Positions 45,109 to 57,500 of a stretch of 64,000 nt of DNA are shown here, in pieces. The position numbers were made by a program, and so were the translations under genes. Origin of the DNA: Ischnura elegans (taxonomy: Eukaryota > Arthropoda > Insecta > Odonata > Coenagrionidae); the NCBI RefSeq assembly GCF_921293095.1, contig NC_060256.1, positions 89,187,851-89,251,850 on the forward strand, in the 5' to 3' direction. The notes under the pieces are model-generated. The model was not told the DNA's origin. It worked only from the letters and a program-made list of their open reading frames with translations, and did not search any database. Positions within the stretch are counted from its first letter, which is position 1; each line of letters starts with the position of its first letter.

Positions 45109-48100
45109 AGAGCATTATTGAAAATGGTTGTATTTTAATCAATAAAAATTCAACACTTTTGTGTTTTGTTTCACAATTACAATTTAAAAAAAGTATTTTG
45201 TAACTATAATACATTTAAGGAGTACATATTTAGTTTTTTTTCAAAATACATACAAAATCAAATTACTAAATTTAAGTCACCTTCAATTGCACAGCCGTGG
45301 CTACCCATATGTCTCTCTGGACATTTGTTTGGAGCAGTACATGCACTGGATTTTTTAGTCAAATTAAATTTACTATTGCTGCCTTTCCGTCTGTGATGTA
45401 ATGTCTAATGAAGTAAGTTAGAACTTCAACTGAGCTCTGAACATGTTGAGCAAAAAATGATGACACATAGTCAAACTTGTGCATTTCCTGTGAAATTCCT
45501 TGCATTGATGGCAGCAATGTGTACATTTTTACAGAATATGCATCACTTGACCAATGTGAAGTGCATGATTGAATAGAGCACTGAGGAGCCATTTGGTGAA
45601 TAGCTTCCTATCTATCTTTGGTGTAGTTTATATTTCTCAAAAGTTACAGGACTATTTCATCTTTTGACCAGGTTGTCATAGAAGGCATCATACACTAGAA
45701 AGGTAAATAGTTATTTTTTACTTAAGCTTGATAGGCAGGGTACCATCAACATTATTTGGTGAAGCACAGAGCTGCATTCATTCAGTGCATGAAATGTGAA
45801 ATCAAAATGAAAAAAAATCGTGAAAAAAATGAGTGAAAATGAAAAGGGGTCATTTTAACGTCCGCCGTTCTTATAGTGTTAATAATGTGGCACTGGAAAT
45901 TTTGTAGTTCATAATACAAAGGTGCACTGAATTTGGTATTTCAAGAAAATATTTAGAAACTTCAATTTTATTTTTGTATTTCAAGTACAATTTTCTAGAA
46001 TAATTTGTATTTTGTATCTAAAATACAATTGAAAGGTATTTTGTTTGCCCACCTCTGGCCATTCATATGGTGATTAATCTCAGGGAAGTGTATTTTCATA
46101 AGCATGGAGTATCCAAATAAGGATTTCCAGTGGCAAATGTAATTGACACCATTCATGCATTTCTGAATGAATACACACCATTATGCTTACGATGTACCAA
46201 AAAATTATTTTTAAGTCATCAGCTATTAATACAGCTCCAATCACGATTTTGTTCATCTGTTTACATTCTATTAAACTCTGCTCAAAAGTAACTTTGGTGA
46301 ATTCTCATTGGGCTACTGAAAGACGAAGGAATATTACATATAATTTTCGTGATTGTATTTTATTTTCTCTCATTGGAATAAGTGTACCTTACCATTAATT
46401 GTATATTTTCTGGGATTTATTCTCGCCTGCTTTATAATACACATTCCAGAGACTTTGTAAGTCATGATCATATTGTTATTTTCGTTTTTAGACCAAAATT
46501 CCTGCTGAATAACCTCCAGAGCTATCACTGTTGACCATTCCGAAATGACAGGGTCTTCCGTAGTGTCAGTGCTGCATTCCATTCATCCACTCCAGTGTTG
46601 ACTGTGACTTTCAGAAGGTGATGTGGGGTGCAGATGTATATCCCATGAAAAATATAGACAACGCTCAATTTCATGAGTAATAAGAGGAAGATTTTGCTTT
46701 CATCTTATCATTCCCATCAACTGAATTCTTTGAATTAACCCTTTTAGTGCAGTGGGCTGATGTAACGGCTTTTGCCGCTGAGGGGTGAAGAGTGCGACAG
46801 GCTGATATATCTCTTGCCGACGGGCTCTTACTTAGTGCGTTAATTAATTTGCTATAACTTAATGGATATGAAATAAAATAACTATGTATTGTTTATATTT
46901 CCTAGTAGCTACATTTTATGAAAATACCCTCCCCATTTCTCGCCAATTCCCCAGGAAGAAGGAGAGGGTTGGGTTAATTGCGACTTCAGGAGACCAACAA
47001 AATTCTACATCCTGAAGAATATGCAAACATTGGCCCTGGAGCGTGTCGAGGGAGCTATAATCGTAAGGATAGGTATTTTCGATGTAAAAGATTATGCTTA
47101 TTTTCTTTCTCTTCCATTTATTTATTTCATGAGAGTCAAAGCGGACCAGGGGGGCATCTTTCTAGCAAAATTGTTTTTATTTCTCTCTGATAAACTGCAT
47201 CTGATGGAGTTCTCGGTACCTCTTCTTATTTCAAATTTTTCGGTATTCTTTTCAGCTCCTTACTCGTACCGTAACCAAAACAAAAAAACAGCACAACGAA
47301 ATACGCAAAATGTAAACACTGGCAAAAGTTCACGATGAAGTGACTAGAATAAGTAGAATAAATCAAGCACAACATATAAGCGTACAAACGAATGAAAATA
47401 TATAAGCGTTTGCTATATCCCTAAAGAACAACTGCTTCAAATATGAAACATATCCCCTGCGCAACAACTATTAGATACCTTTGAACGAAATGATTAAACC
47501 AGTATGGAAGAAATAAATATGCAATTTTGTTGAAGCTCATACACTCACAAATCACTTCGTCTATATGCAATCAATTCAATTAGAGGCGCATTGAATGCAC
47601 AAATTGTGTTCACTTACACTAGAGGCACAAGTTCACTGCACGTTGTAGCTTCCTCGCAGCTACAAAAAACTTTCAATTCCTGTCCACAATTACACTGCAT
47701 ACGTTGCCTGCCTTACTTGAAGAATGGATTCTCATATTCCATTTTGGCACAAATGCATGAAAACTCTATAAAACCGGAGTTCGATCATCTACAACGGTCC
47801 ACCATATTTATGTAGTAGCTCCCTGACAAGGCCGGAGGGCGACTAAGAACCGGCTACTAAAATAGCAGCATACTAAGCTTAGTAGCCCTTACTAACGATC
47901 TATGAATACCATTTTGCTAGTTTGCTACTACTTAGAACGCTACTTAGGCGTTAGTAGCTTACTGAGGAAACTATGAATACGTCCGCAAGACATTATTTGA
48001 GGACGTCTAAATTGGCTATCAAGGCACTTGATTTGGTAGAATTCTTACTACAAGAAGGAATAAATGCCGATACTGACGACACTAGTTTTTACCAGCAAGA

Positions 48101-48400
48101 AATGTAACTCAAGAATAAAATATTTTCACCCTGATTTACTGATGAGAGTGGATCATTCAACTGTGTCATGAATTTTTGAATTGTTTGCAGAAATACTTTC
48201 ATTTCTGCATTCTGTGCCAGCTTTCAGCACCAACTTTTGACAAGACAGAATCAATCAGTGGAGCAGATGGATATTGTCATAGCTTGACAAAAGAAGCCAT
48301 TGGGATACAAATGGAGGAGGAGAAATTCAATAGAGATGCTGGTTATGCTCTCAGCTGTGAAGGTCTATTCTCTGGAAAATTAGGGTAGCAAGGACAGGGT
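45109..48400. other. Gene-poor stretch
   Basis: No gene recognised. At about 46736-46843, TTAACCCTTTTAGTGC and GCGTTAA in opposed orientation could be a tiny piggyBac-type MITE (weak). 47850-47960 repeats AGTAGC/GCTACT words, including ACTAAGCTTAGTAGC. Minus-strand frame 45592-45359 is open for 77 codons but unrecognised. Confidence 0.35.
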
Positions 48401-48558
48401 GTCGAGCCAATCAAAGCAGAAAAATCAATGCATAATTCCAGGTTTGCCTGTCCTAGCAGATGGGATGCACAGAGGAAACTCACATCCACGCACACATTGA
48501 GACGTCGGAGTATTTTCTTTCAGGCTCTGTGGCAAGGTTTTTTCTCAGGGTGTCTACG

Positions 48559-49142
48559 CCAATCAAAGCAGAAAATTTCATGCATAATTACCTGCCTTAC
48601 AGAGAGTCCTGTAGACCTTATTTCTGTAAATCTCAAATCATGCCTCTTCCTGCTCTGTACATATATGAAACTATATTGTTTGTGAAAAGGAATATGAGTA
48701 TGTATGAGTTAAATTGTGACATTCACCAATATAAAACGAGATCTAAGATGGATAAATATGTTGAGCAAAGATCTTCTAGATTAAATTCAGATGGACCCTA
48801 TCTCAAAGGGGCCAAGCTGCATAACTCACTCCCTCACAATATTAAGGGTGTAAGCTCTCTGAATAAATTCAAAACTGAACTGAAAAATTTTGTGCTCAAA
48901 AAACCGCTTTAAACATCAGAAGAATTGTTTTTTACTTTGAAAGGAAAATCCTCTATAAGGCAAAGTCTGTATAATACAACTGTGCCATTCTATGTATATA
49001 TAATGTGTTGTGAATGTATTGTGTGAAATGGGCAGAGGCCCCTTATTGATTTTCTGTAAATTTAATTTGATTCAATTTGATGAAACTTGCAACTATTCTT
49101 GCCTAAAGTGAATAAAAATTATTATTGTTATTATTATTATTA
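48559..49142 (+). pseudogene. 3' fragment of a LINE ORF2
   Basis: The reading PLPALYIYETILFVKRNMSM, then IHQYKTRSKMDKYVEQRSSR and LKGAKLHNSLPHNIKGVSSL, KFKTELKNFVLKKPL and stop, is the C-terminal end of a CR1/jockey-type ORF2. A TTA-repeat tail (about 49118-49141) follows the 3' UTR. An upstream duplicate of its first bases (CCAATCAAAGCAGAAAAAT at about 48410, again at 48560) shows a small rearrangement at the truncation point. Confidence 0.75.
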
Positions 49143-49654
49143 ATGTCTGGTTTTCCAGGGAAATTAAAAAAAAAAACCTCAAGGTTAATCTTACGTGATT
49201 ACTGCGACGGATAAGAAACTTTTTTTTAAATTTCAAATTTAAAACACTCAAAATTAATTCAAAACTTTTAAATGATATTATATTTATGTATTTACGAGGA
49301 CAAGGAAGAGGTTATTTAGCACACATTGTATTTAAAATTTAAATTTATTCAATGCAAGCCAAGACATTGCTTTGACCTTATCAGTAGATGTTGATGTCAC
49401 CTGGCATTCTATTCTTCGTGTTCTTGAATCCTACTTGAGTCAAGAGAGCTAGACATTTCAACTCTGTTGTCTTGTCTAAAATTCCACATTTCAATGCAGC
49501 TGTAAATATTCTACTGAGCTAGTGCACTTGAAATTACAGCAAACACATTTTTGGCCAGAAAATGGGTATTGAACTGGCAAAATTTTATGTGAAATGAATT
49601 TGAAATAAAAGATTTAGAATGAACGTAGGTTTTCGCAGTGAGGGGCATCGTTGC
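49143..49654. other. Unassigned AT-rich DNA
   Basis: Nothing recognised between the LINE tail and the Penelope-like fragment. Confidence 0.4.
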
Positions 49655-50281
49655 CAATGGCTTCCGGGTGCAGCTGTGTGTTGCGCATTGTCTCGCAAGC
49701 TTTCGCATCCGTGACAGGGCGCATCATCAGGCGATGAATGAAATTACGGAATTGGTTGTAATTTATATACTCGTCCAACCTCCCCCATCCACTAGAGTCG
49801 TGAGGGAGGAGGGCGGCGCTGACGTCAGCAGAACTTTCAGCCCTGTCCTTGAGCGGCGAGCGTCCTCTTCTTCGTTTCTAGTGAATAACCTTGTTGGTTA
49901 CATATTCGCCGTTTCTTCTTTCGAAAAATTGTTTTCCAGGTCTGGCTGAGTTTGACGCTGTCTACTCTGTTGAAATTCTGGGGGCATTTCACAATCTCAA
50001 TAGCCTCCCGAATTAGTCGTCGATGATAAAATTTCTCTTTGGCTAACACCTGCATCTCGTCGATTAAAATTCGATGCCCATCTTCCGAGTAATCATGCTC
50101 CGTGGCGCTCCGTGACTTCCCGCATTAAGGAACATAAACGGGCGATATTACATCGTGACACCGAGAAGTGGGCTTTACAACCATTTCCGTAATTTCATTC
50201 ATCGCCTTATGATGCACCCTGTAACGGACACGAAAGCTTGCGAGACAATGCACAGCACACAGCTGCACCCGGAAGCCATTA
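49655..50281 (-). mobile_element. Penelope-like element fragment with inverted flanking repeats
   Basis: An approximately 107-base sequence (49655-49761, containing GGCTTCCGGGTGCAGCTGTG and GCGATGAATGAAATTACGGA) recurs inverted at 50175-50281. Between them the minus strand encodes the end of a GIY-YIG endonuclease. Terminal repeats that may be inverted and a 3' GIY-YIG domain are hallmarks of Penelope-like retroelements. The reverse transcriptase is absent. Confidence 0.72.
49837..50160 (-). pseudogene. GIY-YIG endonuclease C-terminal part of a Penelope-like element
   Basis: Reading minus: LMREVTERHGA near 50130, then (frameshifted) EDGHRILIDEMQVLAKEKF, YHRRLIREAIEIVKCPQNFN and RVDSVKLSQTWKTIF. 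This is the conserved tail of Penelope GIY-YIG domains (H-x-I-D/L..VLA.E..Y..R..REAIEI...NFNR..G..LS..W). The catalytic GIY-YIG motif itself lies upstream and is missing. Confidence 0.75.
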
Positions 50282-50894
50282 GCAAAAGATTTAGAAATTC
50301 CAGATTGGAGCAAAAGTTCGTGAATAATTCATGCGTGATTCTGGGGATTAAACATTCATAATTAATTCCCCATTCACCTAGTTTTCCTGTTCACTGGACA
50401 CCCTGAAGGAGGGAGAGGGACACCAGCCAATCAGGATCCACCCGACTCAGAATTGGCAGTGTGGAATCATATACATAAAGGTAAGAAAATCCAACCTGAC
50501 ATTAAGGCCTTCACGACAATGGCGAAGTTATCCACAAAATCGTCGACAAGACCTGACGCAGTTTGAAACCCAAGAAGAATTCATCTCATTATTTTGCTAG
50601 ATAAGAAGTAGATCCTATAACACCTGAATGATCTCCATGAAACATTCAAAAATCTTCTCTTAACATCTCAGCTCAAATTATGACAAATGAGGAAAGTGGT
50701 GGAGAAAGGTATGGTATTTGGAGGAGGTGACCAACAGCTACAGTCATTTAAACCATGATGGAAAGGTGAGGAAGGAAGAACAGAGAGAAACACAGCACCA
50801 ACATTACCTGCTCTTAACGAAAGGCACCAAGGGGACTATGAATTAACGTCTCATCCGACGGATGTAATGTTGCGCTTGAAATATCCCCCACACA
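50282..50894. other. Unassigned intergenic DNA
   Basis: No recognisable gene between the Penelope-like fragment and the SINE downstream of FNTB. Confidence 0.4.
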
Positions 50895-51000
50895 ACATTC
50901 AATAGGGTAGTCTCTGAAAATTCTCTGCCACTGCTGGGAATGAACCCAAGCCCACAGGGTGTGCAGCCAGCACTCAAGCTACCACACCAACCGGATCCCC
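50895..51000 (-). ncRNA. tRNA-derived SINE
   Basis: Minus strand: the A-box-like TGGTAGCTTGAGTGCTGG (about 50985-50968) and B-box-like GGGTTCATTCCC (about 50947-50936) are spaced as in a tRNA gene, within a head starting GGATCCGGTTGGTG. Stems are imperfect, so it is a SINE rather than a functional tRNA. It sits just downstream of FNTB, same strand. Confidence 0.58.
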
Positions 51001-51114
51001 ATGGAGAAAGGATCAGGCCATTTGGACTTACTTCTTCTTCCAAGCCACTATCACAATTAACTCTGATATGAATCAACATACTGAATCAGAACACACTTGA
51101 ACCATTGTCAACAC

Positions 51115-51120
51115 TTTATT
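51115..51120 (-). terminator. FNTB poly(A) signal AATAAA
   Basis: AATAAA on the minus strand about 260 bases after the FNTB stop codon, in an otherwise AT-rich 3' UTR. It is the first canonical signal after the stop. Confidence 0.7.
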
Positions 51121-51378
51121 ATTAGTTCATAAAACAAGTTCACTTTGATCAGTGGAATAATGATGCCATATTTGGTCAACTGCAACAGTTCCATGGAAAA
51201 ATCGTTGAATTCAAATTTTTCATGGAGGAAATTATAATTACAAGGTAGTTTCCAGCAAGAGCCTAAAGCTTCCCACATTATTAAGAAGGCTGAAGGCACG
51301 GAACGCATGTACTGACTCAACATATTCTGCAGGCACAGCAATGGAACAGGAGAAAGCCCGCACAGACCGACTTACACT

Positions 51379-51531
51379 TCAACTGGACTCTGACGGCTGG
51401 TTATCCTCAGACTTTGGAGGGTCGTGACTGGAAGGGGCAAGCCGAGGGGGGAGGGGACCGAGCTTCTGAAAATAGCCCTGCGCATTCATCACAGCCTCAA
51501 AGCCAATGTTGTACACTGGATGGAGCGGAGC
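51379..51531 (-). CDS. FNTB: FNTB terminal exon
   Basis: Acceptor CCCTTTCCAG|GCTCCG; phase 0; 50 codons plus TGA. Encodes LHPVYNIGFEAVMNAQGYFQ, the last conserved helix of the beta subunit, then a tail including SHDPPKSEDNQPSESS. In mammals the same junction precedes the THPVYNI block. Confidence 0.93.
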   Translation of the reverse strand, partial: APLHPVYNIGFEAVMNAQGYFQKLGPLPPRLAPSSHDPPKSEDNQPSESS

Positions 51532-54500
51532 CTGGAAAGGGAAATAAAAAAGCATTTGAAAAGAATTCTTCATCAGCTACAGGAATATACTAGCTGTTTC
51601 AGATTCTTTTTTTTATTGAGTTATGGTCATTGAAACAAAAAGTTTAATTCTTTGCCAACATGTTGATAAATTTATTCATCACCTTCAGGGCTTAGAATTT
51701 TTTATGAATATTTGATTTAAAATCAATCCTTTCTTGATTAATGAAGAACATATAAGAATTGAACTTTCATTTGCAATGAGTGTACCTCAAAAATGAAGAA
51801 GCTGAGACAACAATACCATCTTAGCGGTCAAGAATTAAATTCATTATTTTTTAATCTATGAATAAACTTTTCTGAAAAGAAATATGAAGCAGTGGCATAG
51901 ACATCCTATGGAAAAAACAAACAGATTAAAATAATGTTCACAACTAAAAATTTATATAAAAATTATTTATTAGAGCAAGTGAGCCTTTGTGCACTCTTCC
52001 AATAAAATCCTTGAGGTGCAAGTTAGCCCAGAGAAAGGAACTAGCTCCCCTACCCTGTGATGTACACCAGTGGCAGATCCAGGATGATGGGGACAATGGG
52101 GGGCTAAGTGAGGGTTAAAATTCCAGCAGTCATGGGGGGGTTAGTAAAAAATTACCATTCTATCTAGTGTAAATTGGATACTCAAAGGGGGCTATAGCTC
52201 CCCCCCCCCCCCCCCCCCCCCATAGATCCGCCACTGATGTACACATGCCTGTGGCTTAGTCTGGGGTGAGCTCTACCCTCACCTAACCAAAGCAACCTTT
52301 GGATTGAATCACTGAGTGAGAGAGTTATTAATAAATTCAAAGCAACAACAATAATAATAATTAATCATATTGTCACAATGCTTACACAGAAGTAGGTTTA
52401 AGATTCGTCATAATACACATCATCACTGGTTAACTATTCTAAGATTGGTGTGACGCAGCTCTCCACTCAATTATCTCAAGTAATACACATAGTATACATA
52501 AAATCAGGAAATTAAAAAGGAAAACGGTGACATAAATGCATACATTAGGATGGTGATTAAAGAGAAGATTACATTATGTACTTCCAGTTTTATGAATGCT
52601 CTCAAAATATTCATTCAGTAAATACGTAGTAGCACAGTTTTAATATTTTTTTAGATTCCTTGCCAATATAGATGAAATTTTTGATGATCGAAAGTACTTA
52701 GGTTACAGATTATTAGAGGTCCGTGAAAGTGGTTTTATTTTTTGCTAAAATTCGTTTTAAAACCATGTGATTTCGGTGTTATAGAAAATCTTGGCGGTGT
52801 TATTATAATGTTACATTTTTCCCGGTGTATAGGCGTTTTATTATTTTATGGTACTTGTTTCATTAATACCTATACTTTTATTAAGCATTTTACTTAACAT
52901 TTAACACAATTTCGGTAGCACAAAATTTCTGATAAAACAACATGAAAGAAGTGGTTCAATTTATATTGGTTCAAGGTATATGAATGGTTCAAGTATGTAG
53001 TCTTAGCTAATACAATCAGCAAACGGCAAAATCCCCACTACCTTATATGTGTATACTTCGAGAGCCATTCCAGGATTTTTGCATTGTCAAGTTTCTCTAC
53101 ACTAAATAAAGCCTTTAAAAATGCTTCAGTAGTAGCAACAACAAGCTACTCCTTTCCTTTCTTTGAGTGAGTGACTGTGTGTTCAAATGATAGCTGTCGT
53201 TTTGTGGGTCCCCTTTCTTTCGCACGTTTATGAGTATCGCTACTGATGTGCTTTAACAAAGTGTCACATCTTTTGAATTAAAATCTTTTATCACAAACTT
53301 TGCACAGTCATACTCTGTCTTTCACATAACATCCTTCTCAACTAAATTCACTTACCCTGGTATGAGCTGTATCACTAGCTTTTGGCATTTTAAAATTCCT
53401 ATCCTTCGTTCAATATTGAAAGCTGGAACTACGATAAAAAAAACAGTCTAACCCCAAAACACAACCTATCACGGTGATGTTTTCAAACTGAGTGCTGGGT
53501 AGCTGCAGTACTGTATAACTTACAAATTGTCTGAAATGTTTCATGTCTTAGGTTCCCTTTCGATACCCCTCACCCAGGTGTTGAGGGAAGATGGGACAGC
53601 AGCTAGATACAACAAAGTCGCTTAGTTTTGATTACAGCTGTTGCCTATCAGTCAGGAAAGGCAGAGAAAGAAGCGCACATAACAAAACATAATCGGATTC
53701 AAAGAAACTTGAAAAATTATTTCCTATTTATCGATCCTGAAGCATCTAGAATGTGACGCTTTCTCACCTGAAGAATTAGGTACTAGATTTGGCCAATGTC
53801 GAAATGATTTTTTTGCATTGTAGCTCAGTGGAGAGCTAAATATTCGACGATCCGTCTGCAAATAAGGAGAATCCCCTCTCCTCCTATCCTTTCTGCTCCT
53901 TCCTTCCCTTCTCCCAACTGCTAGCGCTTCGTGCTTTCAAATAACCTTACGTGTCTATGGATGTCTTAAAACGAATCGAACCGCTCAGTTAACGCATGGT
54001 GCCGTTGACGGCGCGGCGGTGCGCCGTCTACGGCGTGAAATACAGGCAGTGCTACATTGAGGCCGCTTTCTGACGAAACGACTTTTCGCCGGCCGCCGCT
54101 CACGTCACGACGCCGTGAAATTCAGGCCGCTTTCAGACGAGACGACTCTGCCACGCTGTGGGCCGTGCCGTGAATGGCGGCCCGGTCCTAGCCAGCGGCC
54201 GTGTTTAAGTCAACGAAATTGTTACATTAGACCCATACTCAAGGTATTCCTGCAACAAGTTATCCAATAACGCAGTCTAATGCGCCGCTGTGAGTCGCCG
54301 GAATTACTGCTCGGCATTGACGCGTATCGGGCGTGTGAGCTTGTATTTCCGCTCCTCCGTGGCCGCGCTAAATTTCTTTCCGCGCATTTTTAATTCATAA
54401 TATCTAATTCTTCAGGTAAGAAAGAGGCAGTGATAAATTAACGGCAAATTCTGGCGGATAAATCACCACAGTGCGCGATATTACGCGGATGCGCGAGACT

Positions 54501-57500
54501 AAACGAGCCTATTGACCTGGGAATCGTAATGAGATAGAGCAAATGAACGTCGGCAGCGTTAAACAATGAAGGCTTATGTTTTAATAGATTATGACTCATT
54601 ACATATGATTTTTTCACTAATCCACCTAAAATCGCAAATAACGTGAAATTTCGTTTTAAATAACCGATTTCGCGTTATTTCGTGTTATTTCGCGATATCG
54701 CGTCTCGCAAAATTCACGGACCTCTACAGATTATAAGTGTCAATTGTTCATGTCCATTGCAATAGGGCTATTGCCAGAGGTTCTTGTTTCATGATTGTTC
54801 ACATAGATTTTTTTCCTTGTGTCATGAATGGATGTCCTGGCTGATTCCACAAGGTAAAGGTTGCTATTTGAAAGTACTGATATTATATATATAAATACAT
54901 AAATGCATGGGATTGTTTTTAATTTGAGCTCCATCAGTAGCCGTGTACACAGATTTTTCAGGGGTTTTTTAAGCATGCATTTTATTAATTCTTTTCTGGA
55001 TCAGAAAGATTTTTTCTAGCAATGTCGCAGACGAACCCCAAAAGACTATTCTATCGCTGCTCTGGACTAGAAATTGGAACAATATACAGATTGCAGCACA
55101 TTGATTAATACCGTTTTTCAAAGGAATATGACTTGATACATAAAAATTTAAGGTAAAGCAGAGTTTGGTGACATGACTTGACCACTTGCCAGACTGGTGA
55201 ACCAAGTCACAGGAATTCAATATTAGCAACACATTTTAGTAACTGCCCAACCCAGTCCAACACTTCCATTGACATTTGCTCTTCACAGCATAAATAACAC
55301 GATCACTTTCTGCATCTGTTTTGAGCAATAGTTTCGGTGACCATTCCAACAATGGCAGAAAAGTCACTGTTTCATACGACCATTTTCCCCAAAGGCTCCA
55401 ATGATAGAATTCCCATTCCTTTCTCCACCACTTTGCACATCCATTGCTGTAACTAACGCGGGCACCATCTTTCAGCCAATCAGAACGCACGGCCACAAAC
55501 AGAGCTTGTGACACCATGTTTGGCTTTTAATTGAATAAAAGTTGTAAACACGGAAATTATGGAAAGCGATGAAAAAAGGGACTGTGGAATGAAAGAGTGA
55601 TTCACAAAATGATGGACTGAGCGATCATATTTTTGGTCCCTGAAGAGCTACGAGAAGAAGAACTTGAGGGAGGGAAAAAATGATGATGTGATTCAGGGTT
55701 AACACCAGAGAGGTAATAACACAAAAACTAACTCACCAATTCATTGTTTGGGTTTCCAACAATGCAGGTTTTTGACCCTTCTTGATTTGAAAAGTGCTGC
55801 GCCACGGACAGCCCACTCAAACCATAGCATGTATGATACACATCTCTCGGCCTGAAATAAAAAAGGTAGCATACGTGTTTTGTTCACATTCATAAGGCTC
55901 TTGTCTTGAGCCAAGTGTTTAGAACATGTAGTCAATGCCCGGTTAACATTATATCTAATTAAAGTAAAAGTACTCCGGAATAAATGTACACATTCATGTT
56001 CAAGCACTCCTAAAAGTAATGACAATCCATCGGTTATTTGTAAAATCCATCAGAAACTGGCTACTTGATGACAGTAACTGGTGATATCTGTGGTGTATGA
56101 CATTATGTGCAACATGATACCACTGTACTCTTGTAGTGAGGGATAATAAATATGGTGGTCTTAAGAATACTGCAAAATTGAGCTGATTTCTTTTAACAAG
56201 AGTTTTCAGATATTAAAGCGGCAATGAGGTAAACTGAACTCAGTTGAAACCCATTGTGATATCCATCTTAATACCTAAGGTAACTGCTACCAAGAATCAG
56301 ACGACTTATACAATTTATACAAGAAACCGAGTGCCCACCACGATCCCAAGTTCATCCAAGATGTTCTCCCACGACCACAGTTCAAATTACACAATAATCA
56401 ATCTCCGATGAAAAAAATCTTGGTTGAAATGGTTGAGAAGTGGTGCTTATCTCTTGCTACTTTTAAAATGGTTTACTATACCAACATCAATTCCCTTCTT
56501 ACATACCAAAGCTTTTTCTGGGGAAATTCATGGGTTGCCATTATGGCATTCTTTTGCCAAAAAAAGATCAATAAAAGCCATTTTCGAGACATCAACGAAA
56601 GTTCACAGTAGGCCAATACTGTATGCAGACTGTAGAATTACGCATAATTTGATTTTACCCTACAGGATTTCCATGTGAAAAATTTCAACGTCGAAAAATG
56701 ACAGAAAACTTTTAGGAGAAGATGACGCTTCCTAGATTTTTGGGAGGGGAAGAATGACGGAACTCCTTTCACTTGCAAAAAATTCCAACCTTGACCCATG
56801 TACGGTCACAAGAGTGGTCACCACCTAGGGTAAGGGGGTGGCAAAAGTGAATCTTGGCTACCAAGGTGACAAACCATAGGTTTTCACTGGTGGCCAATTC
56901 AATGGTACACTCCACATACCCAAATTGCCAACTTGTTGACCTCCTGGGGTCATGCGAGGGCCAAATGTCACATAGGTTAGTGTTGATTCAGTGTCTTGGA
57001 GCATAGGTCTTGAAGAACTTACAATGCAAATTTTTGCCAACCTTTCAGTATATTTATACGCCTTCACCAGGGCTGTGAATGAATATGAGTAAATAATTCT
57101 GATATAATAAAAGGCATAAATATTTCAGACAATTTTAAAAAAATAATAAAATAAAATAAGAAAAAGAATTCAGCTGTAAATGAAATAAATGGAAAGGATT
57201 AGAATTTCAACATACCTTTTTGCAATGATTTGGATTTCCTTATAGATGATAACTCAATAAATACAGTTCATAGTAATCTGTAAATTTTGACGAATCAAAT
57301 GATAAAAAAAAATTTTACTTGAATTGTTGATTTCTGAAGCTTTATTACCAGTATTTTTGTTTTTGGAAATATGTATTATTTATTTCTGCATTTTTTAATT
57401 AAGTCTTTTATTGTTGGGGGAAAACGAATTTTCATACCTATCCATTAAGCAAAATATCTCTCTTAATTTATAGTTTCTTTTGAACTTGGAAATATAGTGG

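Larger units (their letters stand above)
51532..55736 (-). other. FNTB intron between exons 5 and 6 of the window
   Basis: 4.2 kb holding a hAT MITE (52068-52236) and a LINE fragment (52340-55235) that is itself split by a larger hAT (52714-54726). A 93-codon minus frame at 55517-55236 is unrecognised. Confidence 0.8.

Noticed and set aside
46736-46843. TTAA-bounded short inverted ends, possible piggyBac MITE
   Set aside because: Only about seven bases of the ends agree, too few to call an element.
53811-53880. tRNA-like A box TAGCTCAGTGGAGAGC
   Set aside because: No B box or foldable tRNA arms could be found downstream, so neither a tRNA nor a SINE is supported.
55236-55517. 93-codon minus-strand frame in an FNTB intron
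   Set aside because: It does not match farnesyltransferase, lies beyond the LINE homology and has no splice support; unrecognised.
55741-56025. Minus-strand frame of 94 codons overlapping an FNTB exon
   Set aside because: Out of frame with the conserved VYHTCYGLSGLSVAQHF reading, so a shadow of the exon.
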